A DNA stretch of 10,000 nt from Theodoxus fluviatilis (GCA_034096865.1 JAWQFJ010016351.1:12501-22500); one strand, 5' to 3'. Shown: positions 1 through 9,412, counted from the first letter of the stretch. The notes: generated from the letters alone by a model not told the origin. Program-made: numbers and translations.

Positions 1-1
1 T

Positions 2-241
2 CTGGGAACGGTGAATCCCTCAAATGAGGCTGGTGCTGCGGAGAAGCCAGTCATCGATGAGTTGCAGCATCTATCACCGAGTTTTGGGGACCCAAAGGAC
101 TGCCTGAAAAATGAAGGCACCTATGCAATAATGACCCGACAATTCCGAAAACAGAAGATCCGAATACGTGTGCGTGCCATTGACCCAAAGACTTTGACAG
201 GCTTACTGACAGAGAGTCTCCTTAGAACTCGTCTGCTTTAA
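2..241 (+). CDS. possible exon fragment, open from the left edge to TAA
   Basis: This frame is open from the left edge of the window and closes with TAA at 239-241, giving about 79 codons. The residue mix is ordinary, with a basic stretch (RQFRKQKIRIRVR) near the middle and no low-complexity run. I recognise no domain, signal peptide or membrane segment. If real, it would be the 3' end of a coding exon that starts outside the window. No AATAAA lies in the next few hundred bases, and I saw no obvious acceptor that fixes a start. A frame of this length is expected by chance several times in 10 kb, so it is recorded mainly because it touches the edge and may be longer than it appears. Confidence 0.12.
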   Translation: MGTVNPSNEAGAAEKPVIDELQHLSPSFGDPKDCLKNEGTYAIMTRQFRKQKIRIRVRAIDPKTLTGLLTESLLRTRLL

Positions 242-444
242 GTGTCTCCGGCAGTTCTTACTGACTTTTCACCTTTAAACCAGATGTTATGCGACGACGC
301 GCGAGAGACCCGCTGACTGAGCATACAGAGCAGTTGCAAAAATGGGAAAAAAACATGTCAAGGCGGCCCTTCCTCCATTGAAGACATGAAAAGTACCACT
401 GCAACCATGCACACATCAACACGCTCACAAACAACGTCTCATAT
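242..444. other. unassigned sequence
   Basis: No repeat, RNA gene or credible exon seen. The minus-strand frames here run into the adjacent pyrimidine tract and have no recognisable content. Confidence 0.5.
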
Positions 445-490
445 CCTTCTTCTTCTTCTCCTCCTACTCTTCCTCCTTCTACTCCTCCTC
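445..490. repeat. short CTT/CCT pyrimidine tract
   Basis: Forty-six bases are all pyrimidine on the + strand except for A at 466 and A at 481. CTT units (445-459) pass into CCT/CTC units. It is a miniature of the large CCT tract at 3196-3837, with the same strand polarity. The arginine-rich minus-strand frames over it are artefacts of reading AAG/AGG/GAG repeats. Confidence 0.85.
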
Positions 491-1180
491 GTGGATAGTA
501 CAACATGCACAATTTTTAATTTGTCATTCTGCTTCCTCCAATAGGAAATTGTGCGATAAAGCAACATTGGAGTGTAAATCCCTGTATGGAACAATTGATG
601 GGCTACCATTCTTGGAGTCTCGCACACCCATGTTCACGCAGCAGTAAGGGGCACCCTCTGGCAACATTTTGCTAAAGCCACTCTTTGGTAAAGTAAACCA
701 CTGCACTGCCAATCATTGTAAATTATTTTTGATAATTGACTGATTGAAGCCAATCAATATGGAATGATTTGAGAAAATATCGAAATTTTGATCCAGGGCA
801 ATTTCACATGGTGGGAAATGTCAGTAAAGAGCATTGCTATTCCTTTTCGAAAGATTGCCTGAGGGACATCCAAGCTAAACTGGGGAGGTCGATCTTTTCC
901 TAGAATAGTCTGCCCCTGTCTTTATGTGAATTGCAGGTCTAGTAATAGAGCAGACTGCTACAGAGACTGTAGAGCTAAATGTAGACGATTTGAATGGGGC
1001 AGTGGTTGATGACCCTGTATTTTGGTAATTCACCACAGGGCAAGCTATCCCTCTGGCCAAGAATAGTAGGGATAGTGGGTCACAGGGGAAAAAAAGATTC
1101 GCTACAGGCCTTTCACACGTGGCAAAGGACAATCCTTGTGCATTTAATGGAACAATTTGTTTTCGGGGCGACATAGGATG
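491..1180. other. unassigned AT-rich to mixed sequence
   Basis: Nothing could be assigned. Several 60-105 codon frames occur on both strands, none with a recognisable motif. The part around 715-830 is AT-rich with short homopolymers. No tRNA box pattern, terminal repeat or long inverted repeat was seen by eye. Confidence 0.5.
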
Positions 1181-1233
1181 CCCCCCACCCACCCCTCCTA
1201 CTCCCTACCCCCCCCCCCCCCCCCACACTCCCC
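1181..1233. repeat. cytosine-rich block with a C17 homopolymer
   Basis: C runs of 6 (1181-1186), 3 (1188-1190), 4 (1192-1195) and 17 (1208-1224) are separated by one to a few bases, followed by CCCC ending at 1233. The minus strand therefore has at least four closely spaced G runs of three or more, which fits the usual G-quadruplex pattern; the + strand could form an i-motif. An AATAAA begins just after it, at 1234. Confidence 0.85.
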
Positions 1234-1320
1234 AATAAAAAAGCAAATGCAAAATTTCGATAAACTCAAAAAAAGTTTAACGAGAAGCTCTCCAATGAGT
1301 AAGAATGTGTTCCTTCGTTT

Positions 1321-1346
1321 CATTCATTCACTCACTCACTCACTCA

Positions 1347-1350
<4 letters not shown>
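1321..1350. repeat. ATTC then ACTC tetranucleotide repeat
   Basis: About two ATTC units grade into six ACTC units with no gap, then directly into the CA dinucleotide array. This looks like one compound microsatellite in which single substitutions changed the unit and were then amplified. Confidence 0.9.
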
Positions 1351-1385
<35 letters not shown>

Positions 1386-1603
1386 ACACACACACACACA
1401 CACGCACACACACACATATATAGATACATACACATGCACACACATACACACACATACACACAAACGCTCACACACATTGGTTCATACACACACACACACA
1501 CATTGATACATACACACACACATATGATACATACACATACACACATACATACACATACACACATACATACACACACATACACAAACACACACACACACAC
1601 ACA
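1351..1603. repeat. imperfect (CA)n array with ATAC variants
   Basis: The array is purest at its left end (1351-1402) and more degenerate to the right, where ATAC units, CATTGG/CATTGA islands (1475, 1501) and TATG interrupt it. It contains a perfect tandem duplication of an 18-mer, ATACACATACACACATAC, at 1531-1548 and 1549-1566. Translated frames on both strands give His/Thr or Cys/Val repeats and are not genes. Long CA tracts favour Z-DNA and replication slippage. Confidence 0.95.
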
Positions 1604-3195
1604 TTCGAGACGTGTGACATTCATCATTAAATCATTGTGGTTCAATGTATGTACCATGAAATATTTCTCCAATGGCAAAATTGCTTTTAAAGAAGCCGAC
1701 TACCGCATTGTATTTTAAAAATAAGCAGCGTGGGAGAACAAGAATAAAGTCCAAACTTTCTATCTTTTTCAGAGTTTAAGCTTCAGCAAAGTTTTGTGTC
1801 AATATGCAAAACCAAAGTGCTCTTGCCCGCATTAGCTTTATACAGCAGTCTCATTTTTGTGGACTCACCCGCCCCGTCTTAGAAATGTCTGCTGGGTTTC
1901 GTTTTTCGAAGCACTCTTCAACGCAAAACTGTCTTCTCCGCATGGAGAACTGCAAGGCTACCAAAGGTCCGGATGAATGGAGGAGGAAAGAAAGATCTGC
2001 TATTCTGGCGCATTGCCTCGGGCATTCTTTCCTTTCGTCCGAAAATAGTCGCGTTCACTCGGCTGCGAGGAGATCTCAAGTCAGTGATGAACTGTAGGCT
2101 CTTCCTCTGAAGACCGTCTGCTGCTTCGCTCCGTAGGGAGTTTCTAGCTACTGTAGAATGGCAAATGATGAATCGCTCGCTTTTCATAGAACAGAGCATG
2201 TTCTGGGAGCTCTGATTTTGGAAAGGAACTTGTTAAAGGACATGAGAAACATTCTTAGGCAGTTTCACGGAGAAACAACATCAATGTATACTGAGCGAGG
2301 TCACTCATACATTCTAAAATAAACGTGCAACTTATTTCACTTTATCAAGGCTCAGCGTTCTAAACAGGGTCACTATATAACTCATCATAACACGAAATGA
2401 TAACAATTAAAATGTCTCCGTCATCAAAGTTACTTGGAAATCTACAATACTATTTTCAGTGCTTTTTGCAAATACAAAAGTTCTCAAAGTCGATGTGGAT
2501 ATTATTTAAGGTCTTCTAAATACTCTACAAATGTAAAATCAACTCGCTTTCCCCATCTAATTTCTTTTTCTCTATTTCGTCGGAATATGAGCATTTTCGT
2601 CAGTCTAGTCTCTAAGTTGCTTTTCAGGCTTCACTCCACGTAATGTAGTCTAAATAGCTCCACATGTCTGGATGGACCTGACCGCACACAGAAATCAAGG
2701 CTCACCGCTGGGAATAATCTATCGGGAAACGATGCAAGTTCGCTTTAAGTGTAATACGATAGTCGACGTCGAGAGGCTATCATGGATGCTGGCCAGGCTG
2801 ATTGCATCTGAGACGGCGTCATGGTCTCGTACGAGTGAGCGTCTGAGAGCAATAAGGAGGGGAATGATGCCGCTTTAAGAGGGCATCTTCATTTCGCATC
2901 CTCTGATGCTAGGAGATCAATACTTGCGTCTTGCCTGCACCATCTCGACAATCCGCTACGAAAACTATCGATCTGGCCACAGAATGCAACTCCCAGCACC
3001 AGCCTAAGTCCTGATTGGAAATCTCAGGCATCGGAAGAGCTCCACCAAAGCATGGGTGTTGAGGAAATGTTCTTCGTCGTCCACATCGTCCCACTTATCT
3101 TCCTCCATTTTCCTCCCCTGCTTCAGCTTGTTCACATCTGGCTTTGCTCCAGCTTCTTTTATATCATTTCACTCCTACGCCTTTCGTTTATTGTA
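1604..3195. other. unassigned sequence
   Basis: No confident feature. AATAAA hexamers occur near 1743 and 2320, and a TATATAA at 2374-2380, but none sits sensibly next to a reading frame. The longest frames are 97 codons (+, 1804-2097) and 68 codons (+, 2672-2878, ATG start). Both have ordinary residue content, no recognised domain, and lengths expected by chance. From about 3056 the sequence becomes steadily richer in + strand pyrimidines, leading into the CCT array. Confidence 0.5.
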
Positions 3196-3837
3196 TCCTC
3201 CTCTCCTCCCCCTGTGCTCCTCTTCCTGCTCCTCCTCGTGCTCCTCCTCGTGCTCTGCCTGGTCCTCCACCTTTTCCTTCTGCTCCTCTCCCTGCACCTC
3301 CTCCCGCTCCTCCTCCTACTCCTCCTCATGCTTCTCTTCATGCTCCTTCTGCTCCTTCTCATGCTCTTCCTCCTCCTGATCCTCCACCTACTCTTCCTCC
3401 TGCTTCTGCTCCTTCTCCTTCTGCTCCTTCTCCTCCTGCTCCTCCTCCTCCTGCTCCTCCTCCTCCTACTGCCCCTCCTCCTCCTCCTCCTCCTCCTGCC
3501 CCTCCTCCTCCTCTTCCTCCTCCTGCTTCTCGTCCTCCTCCTCCTGTCCCTCCTCCTCCTCCTCCTACTGCCCCTCCTCCTCCTCCTCCTCCTCCTCCTC
3601 CTGCTTCTCCTCCTCCTCCTGCTCCTCCTCCTCCTCCTGCCTCTCCTCCTCCTCCTGCCCCTCCTCCTCCTCTTCCTCCTCCTGCTTCTCGTCCTCCTCC
3701 TCCTCCTCCTCCTCCTCCTCCTCCTCCTCTTCCTCCTCCTCCTCCTCCTCCTCCTCCTCCTCCTCCTCCTCCTCCTCCTCCTCCTCCTCCTCCTCCTCCT
3801 CCTCCTCCTCTTCCTGCTTCTCCTGCTCCTGCTCCTG
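3196..3837. repeat. long (CCT)n / (AGG)n trinucleotide array
   Basis: Nearly every + strand base is a pyrimidine. CCT/CTC units are interrupted by TGC, TTC, CTT, ACT and CGT triplets. The purest part is about 3732-3811, some 26 units. Inside it, a roughly 50-base block around GCTTCTCGTCC recurs with the CGT landmark at 3531-3533 and again at 3690-3692, 159 bp apart, so the array has grown partly by larger duplications. The polyleucine, polyproline and polyglycine frames over it (up to 265 codons) are consequences of the repeat. Such mirror-symmetric polypurine-polypyrimidine DNA can form triplex (H-DNA), and GGA repeats are known to form G-quadruplex-type folds. Confidence 0.97.
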
Positions 3838-4105
3838 TAGCTGCTGATGCTGCTGGTACTATTGCTGCTCCTTGTTCTTCTCCTCTACCTCCACCCACCT
3901 CCTTCTTTCTGTTCCTCGTCGTCATTTGTCTCACCTCCTAAAACGTGTGGTATTATCTTCTGTTTTCCGCACTCCTGCTCTTCCTGGTCTTGCTTTTCGT
4001 CTGCCTTCTCCTCACTTTGTGCTTCTTCTTGCTCTCTCAATTTCTCCTCAGGCATCTCATTCTTCTGCTTCTCCTCTTCTGCTTCTAGATTTTCCCTGCT
4101 CCGCA
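3838..4105. repeat. degenerate pyrimidine-rich flank of the CCT array
   Basis: CTG/CTT/TTC/CTC triplets continue but with many substitutions, as expected of an older, decayed part of the same array. On the minus strand, positions 4169 down to 3885 read as an open frame of about 94 codons rich in Glu, Lys and Gln, ending at a stop at 3885-3887. It would look like a charged coiled coil. Simple decay of a GAG/AAG repeat gives the same composition, so I do not call it a gene. A real Glu-rich exon is possible at low probability. Confidence 0.75.
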
Positions 4106-5828
<1,723 letters not shown>

Positions 5829-6040
5829 GTGTTTCATGCGGCTGTGAATGTGTTGGCGCATCATTTCACATTATAGGCAAATGAAATTTCGGCATCGCAC
5901 CATACCACGTCATGAACTTTTTGTCCATTACCGGAGCCTTGGCTGCTTCAAAGCTGCCCCAGCCAGCACGGCGTGCATGTGCTTTGGAATCTCCTTTCAT
6001 CGCTAATAGGAACTGCACACTGAAAGGAGAATAGCGCACC
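5829..6040. other. unassigned sequence between TG array and CpG-dense segment
   Basis: Mixed sequence with no repeat or frame of note. It may form the upstream part of the candidate promoter at 6041-6265. Confidence 0.5.
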
Positions 6041-6060
6041 TTGGAAGCTAGTCACGTTTT

Positions 6061-6070
6061 ATGACGTCAT
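6061..6070. promoter_or_regulatory. palindromic CRE
   Basis: ATGACGTCAT contains the full TGACGTCA octamer bound by CREB/ATF dimers. It lies 92 bp upstream of the ATG at 6153, a usual distance for a proximal promoter element. Confidence 0.45.
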
Positions 6071-6100
6071 TTCCGTCGGAAGGCTATCATGTTTGAGTGG

Positions 6101-6108
6101 CCAATCAG
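6101..6108 (+). promoter_or_regulatory. NF-Y CCAAT box
   Basis: CCAATCAG, preceded by GG, matches the extended NF-Y preference. It lies between the CRE and the NRF1-like site. Confidence 0.4.
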
Positions 6109-6126
6109 GATCGGGTCGTGGTTCGA

Positions 6127-6136
6127 GCATGCGCAG
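6127..6136. promoter_or_regulatory. NRF1-like site
   Basis: GCATGCGCAG matches the core of the NRF1 consensus (tandem GCGC half-sites). It lies four bases before the AP-1 heptamer at 6140-6146. Confidence 0.35.
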
Positions 6137-6152
6137 TGATGACTCAACGGGA

Positions 6153-6207
6153 ATGAGCGGAGGAGATCTCGGTGTCGCCCTTGCCATCACGTCACGACGG
6201 GATTGCT
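6153..6207 (+). CDS. candidate first coding exon, unidentified
   Basis: An ATG at 6153-6155, with a purine at -3, opens 18 codons (MSGGDLGVALAITSRRDC) plus one base. The next bases, GTAAGT at 6208-6213, are a near-ideal splice donor, so the exon would end in phase 1. Without splicing the frame runs to TAG after 35 codons. It sits inside the CpG-dense, site-rich segment where a first exon would be expected. Several promoter sites overlap or follow it, which argues either for downstream regulatory sequence in the first intron or against this start. I recognise no protein family from so short a piece. Either the ATG, the donor or both may be fortuitous. Confidence 0.15.
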
Positions 6208-6265
6208 GTAAGTTATCACGTGTTTGTTACGCAACATGCATTCTCCGGGGCGTTGTGTAGACGCT

Positions 6266-6460
6266 TTTCAGTTTGGGAGGAAGTAATAAAACTAGTCATA
6301 ACTGAAGACTTTGTTTTACATTAAACCATTCTTCTGTCCGATTCATGATATAGCAAGTGCATGATTCAGACAAGAACATTTTATTAGAGGAACGGATGTC
6401 TGACATCAGGCTCCTGTCGATAAAACGCAGTTCAGTCGTTATGTCATAGACTTCCATTCA
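6266..6460. other. unassigned sequence
   Basis: AT-richer sequence with an AATAAA near 6286 that has no upstream reading frame of note. No other feature seen. Confidence 0.5.
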
Positions 6461-6895
6461 GTGTCTGTCTGCCGGCCTGCCTGCCTGCCTGTCTGCCTGC
6501 CTGCCTGTCTGTCTGCCTACCAACCTGCCTGCCTGTCTGCCTGCCTGTCTGCCTGCTTGCGTGTTTGCCTGTCTGCCTGTCTGCCTGCCTGCCTGCCTGT
6601 CCGTCTCTTTTTATATCTCTGTCTGCCTGCCTGCCTGCCTGCCTGCCTGTCTGTTTGCCTGTCTGTTTGCCTGTCTATTTGCCTGTCTGTTTGTCTGTCT
6701 GTTTGCCTGCCTGCTTGTTTTCCTGCATGTCTACCCGCCTGCCTGCCTGTGTGCCCGCCTGTTTGCCTGCCTGCCTACCTGCCTTTCCGTCTGTCTGTCT
6801 GTGCGTCAGTCAATCTGTCTGTGCGTCAGTCAGTCAGTCTGTCTGTCTGTTTGTCTGGTTCTCTGTCTGTCTGTCTGTCTGTCTGCCTGTCTGCC

Positions 6896-6936
<41 letters not shown>

Positions 6937-6947
6937 GCCTGTCTGCC

Positions 6948-6978
<31 letters not shown>

Positions 6979-7071
6979 ATGCCTGCCTGACTATATGTTT
7001 GCCTGTCTATGTGTGTGTGTCTGTCTGTCTGTCTGCCTGCCTGTCTGTTTACCTGTCTGTGTGTGTGTGTG

Positions 7072-7112
<41 letters not shown>

Positions 7113-7170
7113 GTCTAGCTGTCTATCTGTCTGTCTGTCGGTCGGTCGGTCGGTCTGTCTGTCTGTCGTA

Positions 7171-7269
<99 letters not shown>

Positions 7270-7284
7270 AGGCCTGCCTGCCTG
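6461..7284. repeat. compound (TGCC)n/(TGTC)n tetranucleotide array
   Basis: More than 800 bp of tetranucleotide repeat. The left part (about 6461-6780) is rich in TGCC units and quite degenerate. The right part is mainly TGTC and ends in a pure run at 7171-7269 (about 25 units), then a few TGCC units. Variant patches include four CGGT units (7139-7154), TGTG runs (about 7010-7020 and 7059-7074), GTCA units (about 6825-6838) and a 19-base duplication around TGTGCGTCAG (6794-6812 and 6814-6832). Because the unit contains no stop in any frame, it creates a 349-codon Cys/Leu/Ser/Val frame on the + strand and Thr/Asp/Arg/Gln frames on the minus strand. These are not proteins. Confidence 0.97.
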
Positions 7285-7872
7285 GTTCCCACTCTGCCTG
7301 TGTCTGTATTTGCCTACCTTGTCACTGAAAATGCCTGTCTTCTGCCGCCTGTCTCCATACTGGTCATTAGTCCTACTGCCAACGGCCCTCGACTTTCCGT
7401 CCACAATCGCAGCTCGTGAACTGAACCTTCTGCACAACGACCTCTCGACTGTAGGAAAGAGAGGACGACCTCAATACTTGAACTCTGGATGGGTCTCGTG
7501 CAGTCGGTAGTGGCAGGGTTTCGAAGCACCCAGATGAATCTTCATGTGAAAGGATCCCCAACAGGGATGGTCTAACAAAGGGTTACTAAACCTGGATCAG
7601 CATTGGACCCCGTAAATAGCTTGCTCTTGCCAAAAACCTCGGTGTCGTTGACTTGGTCTGAGTTTGCGTGACTCTACCCCGGGCGAATTTCCAGCGACGC
7701 TAGAGCCATTATCTTTTCCCAAGCAGCAAATACTTCCAGAACGGTCGGGGGCAGAGCACTTTCCTCGCAGCCTTGGTCGATCTGTTCGCCGTCTCCAGCG
7801 TCCTCCATCTTCACTCCCGAAGCCGCAGATTGCATCGTTAAGAAGTGTCAGGCACTTTTTACACGCCTAGCG

Positions 7873-8262
7873 ATGGAAAGCCGGTATTTGTGCACCATTG
7901 CTCCTCGTGAGCGAACCGGTTGTTGTCTATTTCTGTTCGAGAGGGAAATGCGTGACACGTCATTGCTGGAGCCTTTAGCTGTTAGATTAATGAATCGTGA
8001 TCACGAACAATCCCCCTGCCCCGAGCGTGGCATGATACTCATACTTCCCTCAAAACCTGCGACCGAAACTTTCTACTACAGGGTACTAGAGAGACATAGA
8101 TGCCGACGTACTCAACTGAGAACCTCACGAAAGGTCAGTGACTGCACAATAAAGGTCAAGGAAATCTGTCTGGGAGAGAAAAAGCCAAAGACCAGAGGGC
8201 AAGACAAAATGTCCAGCTTATGCAAAGATGGCGCAGAAGGTCGAAGGACGGGGACAGGGTAA
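7873..8262 (+). CDS. 129-codon ATG frame, unidentified, doubtful
   Basis: This is the longest ATG-started frame outside the repeats. The ATG at 7873 has G at -3 and G at +4, a good Kozak context, and the frame closes with TAA at 8260-8262. An AATAAA follows at 8323-8328, about 60 bp after the stop, so a short transcript is conceivable. The product would be basic in its second half, with many Arg and Lys, and has seven or so scattered cysteines without regular spacing. There is no signal peptide or membrane segment, and I recognise no domain. In 10 kb of six-frame random sequence one or two frames this long are expected, so the frame alone is weak evidence. It may be an orphan gene, a retained exon or chance. 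Confidence 0.15.
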   Translation: MESRYLCTIAPRERTGCCLFLFEREMRDTSLLEPLAVRLMNRDHEQSPCPERGMILILPSKPATETFYYRVLERHRCRRTQLRTSRKVSDCTIKVKEICLGEKKPKTRGQDKMSSLCKDGAEGRRTGTG

Positions 8263-8322
8263 CCTAGTGCTACTGTTGAGTGACTTTTGAAAGAAGAAAA
8301 GAAGTACGGGTGGCAAACCTGG

Positions 8323-8328
8323 AATAAA
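8323..8328 (+). promoter_or_regulatory. AATAAA hexamer after the 7873-8262 frame
   Basis: A canonical poly(A) signal hexamer lies about 60 bp after the TAA. Several other AATAAA copies occur in the window without frames, so its position may be coincidental. Confidence 0.15.
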
Positions 8329-9047
8329 ACGTGGATCAAAACCACAGTAAGTGTTCAAAGTCACCGGAAGTAAGGCAATATTTCATCTGAGTCATTGTGC
8401 TGAGACCTGACTATCGAATGAATCCTTCATTCTCATCATTAGGCAAATCGAATGGCTTTGGCTTGGTAGGTGATGGGCAGATGTACACAGACTCATTAAA
8501 GGCAGAGCAACTCTATACCATCCTTCAGGGTCGACTCCACAAAGGTTAATGAAGAGTCCGTCAGGGGAGGGGCGTGGAATGGGGAAGATATTGCACGGAG
8601 TTGTTTCAAATCCAGTTTTCACGTGGCTTTTACATATATGCGGATCAATTTGTCGTCTGTAGATTTGCTTGAGCTTGGCCTATCTGAGCAGCCTGTAAGA
8701 ACTCATATTCCTGCACTGCCATGGCAAAAGCATTCGCTACTTAGTACGTTTTTGGATCCCTCAGATGAACCCGCTGTTCGTCTTGAGTGCGGAAACTTTG
8801 ACACAAACAAAGTGCATTATCCAAACGTGCTGCATCGAAGTCATATAGTGCATATTACAACGCTTCTAGCCAACCAACGATAGATTCGTTGTGAAACATC
8901 AGCTACCTTCGTAGACCAATGACAATTGTTCCTGTTAAGCATTGCACACCATCTGGAAGGAACAAGTTAAAACAGATTGTGGGTTCTGGAATGTACTAGA
9001 TTGTGGTGGTGGCTTCAAGTTCTTATGCAAGCCTCCTCGACCTTACC

Positions 9048-9060
9048 GTTGCTAGGTAAC
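9048..9060. promoter_or_regulatory. X-box (RFX site)
   Basis: GTTGCTAGGTAAC is an inverted repeat of two half-sites around one base. It fits the nematode consensus RYYNYY-N(1-3)-RRNRAC fully and the classical GTNRCC-N(0-3)-RGYAAC with one mismatch. RFX factors use this element in promoters of ciliary genes, often within about 100 bp of the start codon; here an ATG lies 33 bp downstream. Confidence 0.4.
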
Positions 9061-9092
9061 ATGACGCAGTCAGGGTGACTTCGTCTTTCGAA

Positions 9093-9106
9093 ATGTCACG
9101 TGACAT
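9093..9106. promoter_or_regulatory. CLEAR-type E-box, 14-bp palindrome
   Basis: ATGTCACGTGACAT is a perfect 14-bp palindrome containing GTCACGTGAC, the exact CLEAR consensus bound by TFEB/MITF family bHLH-Zip proteins that control lysosome and autophagy genes; USF binds the same core. Its first three bases are also the ATG of the candidate exon. Confidence 0.4.
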
Positions 9107-9176
9107 CGCTCCAGCTACGCTAAAGACAATCAAGAGCATTCTCTTTGTTCGTGAACGTTCTGGAACATGTAAACAG
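9093..9176 (+). CDS. candidate short coding exon ending at a strong donor, unidentified
   Basis: ATG at 9093-9095 (G at -3) opens 28 complete codons, starting MSRDIAPATLKTIKSILF, and the exon would end at CAG (9174-9176) directly before GTACGT, a strong donor, in phase 0. In the same frame there is no stop back to 9057, so it could instead be an internal exon with an acceptor CAG at 9067-9069. In that case a phase-1 donor such as the one at 6208 would join in frame. The tract before 9069 is a poor polypyrimidine run, which weakens that version. No family is recognisable from so few residues. The overlap with four consensus factor sites means the segment may be purely regulatory. Confidence 0.18.
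9148..9165. promoter_or_regulatory. perfect four-box heat-shock element
   Basis: TTCGTGAACGTTCTGGAA reads TTCnnGAAnnTTCnnGAA with all twelve fixed bases matching. Trimeric heat-shock factor needs three such boxes, so four give a strong predicted site. It lies in the frame of the candidate exon, where it would encode part of FVRERSG, so either the coding reading or the regulatory reading may be incidental. Confidence 0.45.
9168..9175 (+). promoter_or_regulatory. forkhead site
   Basis: TGTAAACA matches the core RYMAAYA and the common FOX octamer exactly. It begins two bases after the heat-shock element and overlaps the donor-side end of the candidate exon. Confidence 0.3.
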
Positions 9177-9180
9177 GTAC

Positions 9181-9412
9181 GTAAGGCGCGAATGCAGGCT
9201 TGTGAGAGAGAGCGTGACAAAGAGACAAGCGAAAGCGACAAAAGACGAGCAAGGGCGCGGAATACAGTGATTTCGTCCCCACGGGGTTGAGCCCCAAGAG
9301 TGCAGTGCGTTTATGGTGATTCTGATTTCTGATTTTGTTGCTGTGTATTTACCTGGGCGTGAATACAAATTTGAAAACGACCACCGGAATTTGCGGACGT
9401 CGACTTCCCGGC
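9181..9412. other. CpG- and purine-rich sequence before the minisatellite
   Basis: From about 9200 to 9262 the + strand is purine-rich, with repeated GAGAGAGCG/GACAAAGAG/GCGAAAGCG-like words and frequent CpG. This could be transcribed leader or intron sequence downstream of the motif cluster. The minus-strand frame through here starts inside the minisatellite and is not credible. Confidence 0.4.

Larger units (their letters stand above)
6041..6265 (+). promoter_or_regulatory. candidate CpG-rich, TATA-less promoter
   Basis: By eye I count about 20 CpG in roughly 215 bp, much denser than the adjoining unique sequence. Consensus-like sites are packed into it: palindromic CRE ATGACGTCAT (6061-6070), NF-Y CCAATCAG (6101-6108), NRF1-like GCATGCGCAG (6127-6136), AP-1 TGACTCA (6140-6146), CRE-like TCACGTCA (6187-6194), E-box CACGTG (6217-6222) and C/EBP or PAR-bZIP TTACGCAA (6227-6234). 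CCAAT, NRF1 and CRE together are typical of housekeeping animal promoters. No TATA box is apparent. A strong donor at 6208 suggests + strand transcription, but most of these sites work in either direction. Whether it acts as a promoter or enhancer is inference. Confidence 0.4.
7285..9040. other. mostly unassigned sequence
   Basis: No recognisable gene, RNA or mobile element apart from the weak frame at 7873-8262. Other frames (7664-7870 +, 8392-8622 -, 8623-8883 +) are 68-86 codons with ordinary composition and no recognised motif. A lone CACGTG E-box lies at 8620-8625. Confidence 0.5.
9041..9180 (+). promoter_or_regulatory. dense cluster of consensus stress and cilia-type factor sites
   Basis: Four high-quality motifs fall within 128 bp: an RFX X-box (9048-9060), the CLEAR element GTCACGTGAC (9095-9104), a four-box heat-shock element (9148-9165) and a forkhead site TGTAAACA (9168-9175). 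CpG is also frequent from here to about 9290. The exactness of the matches, above all the heat-shock element, suggests a real promoter or enhancer. No TATA box is apparent. If it is a promoter, the transcribed gene could lie to the right, past the minisatellite, or to the left on the other strand. Confidence 0.4.

Noticed and set aside
1157..1718. His/Thr and Cys/Val frames across the CA array
   Set aside because: Same reason: simple repeat translation.
2374..2380. TATATAA as a TATA box
   Set aside because: No start codon, Inr or other promoter features nearby; expected by chance in AT-rich DNA.
3052..3941. Polyleucine and polyproline frames of about 260 codons, and a polyglycine frame on the other strand
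   Set aside because: All three phases of a CCT array give such products; there is no independent sign of coding.
6119..6131. GGTTCGAGC resembling a tRNA B box
   Set aside because: No matching A box at the right distance and no cloverleaf stems; it sits in the promoter-like site cluster.
7255..7271. TAG at the end of the TGTC run as a splice acceptor
   Set aside because: TGTC is not a proper polypyrimidine tract and the following frame resembles nothing.
6461..7510. A 349-codon Cys/Leu/Ser/Val-rich frame on the + strand
   Set aside because: It is the translation of a tetranucleotide repeat with no stop in any frame; the non-repeat tail is short and unrecognisable.
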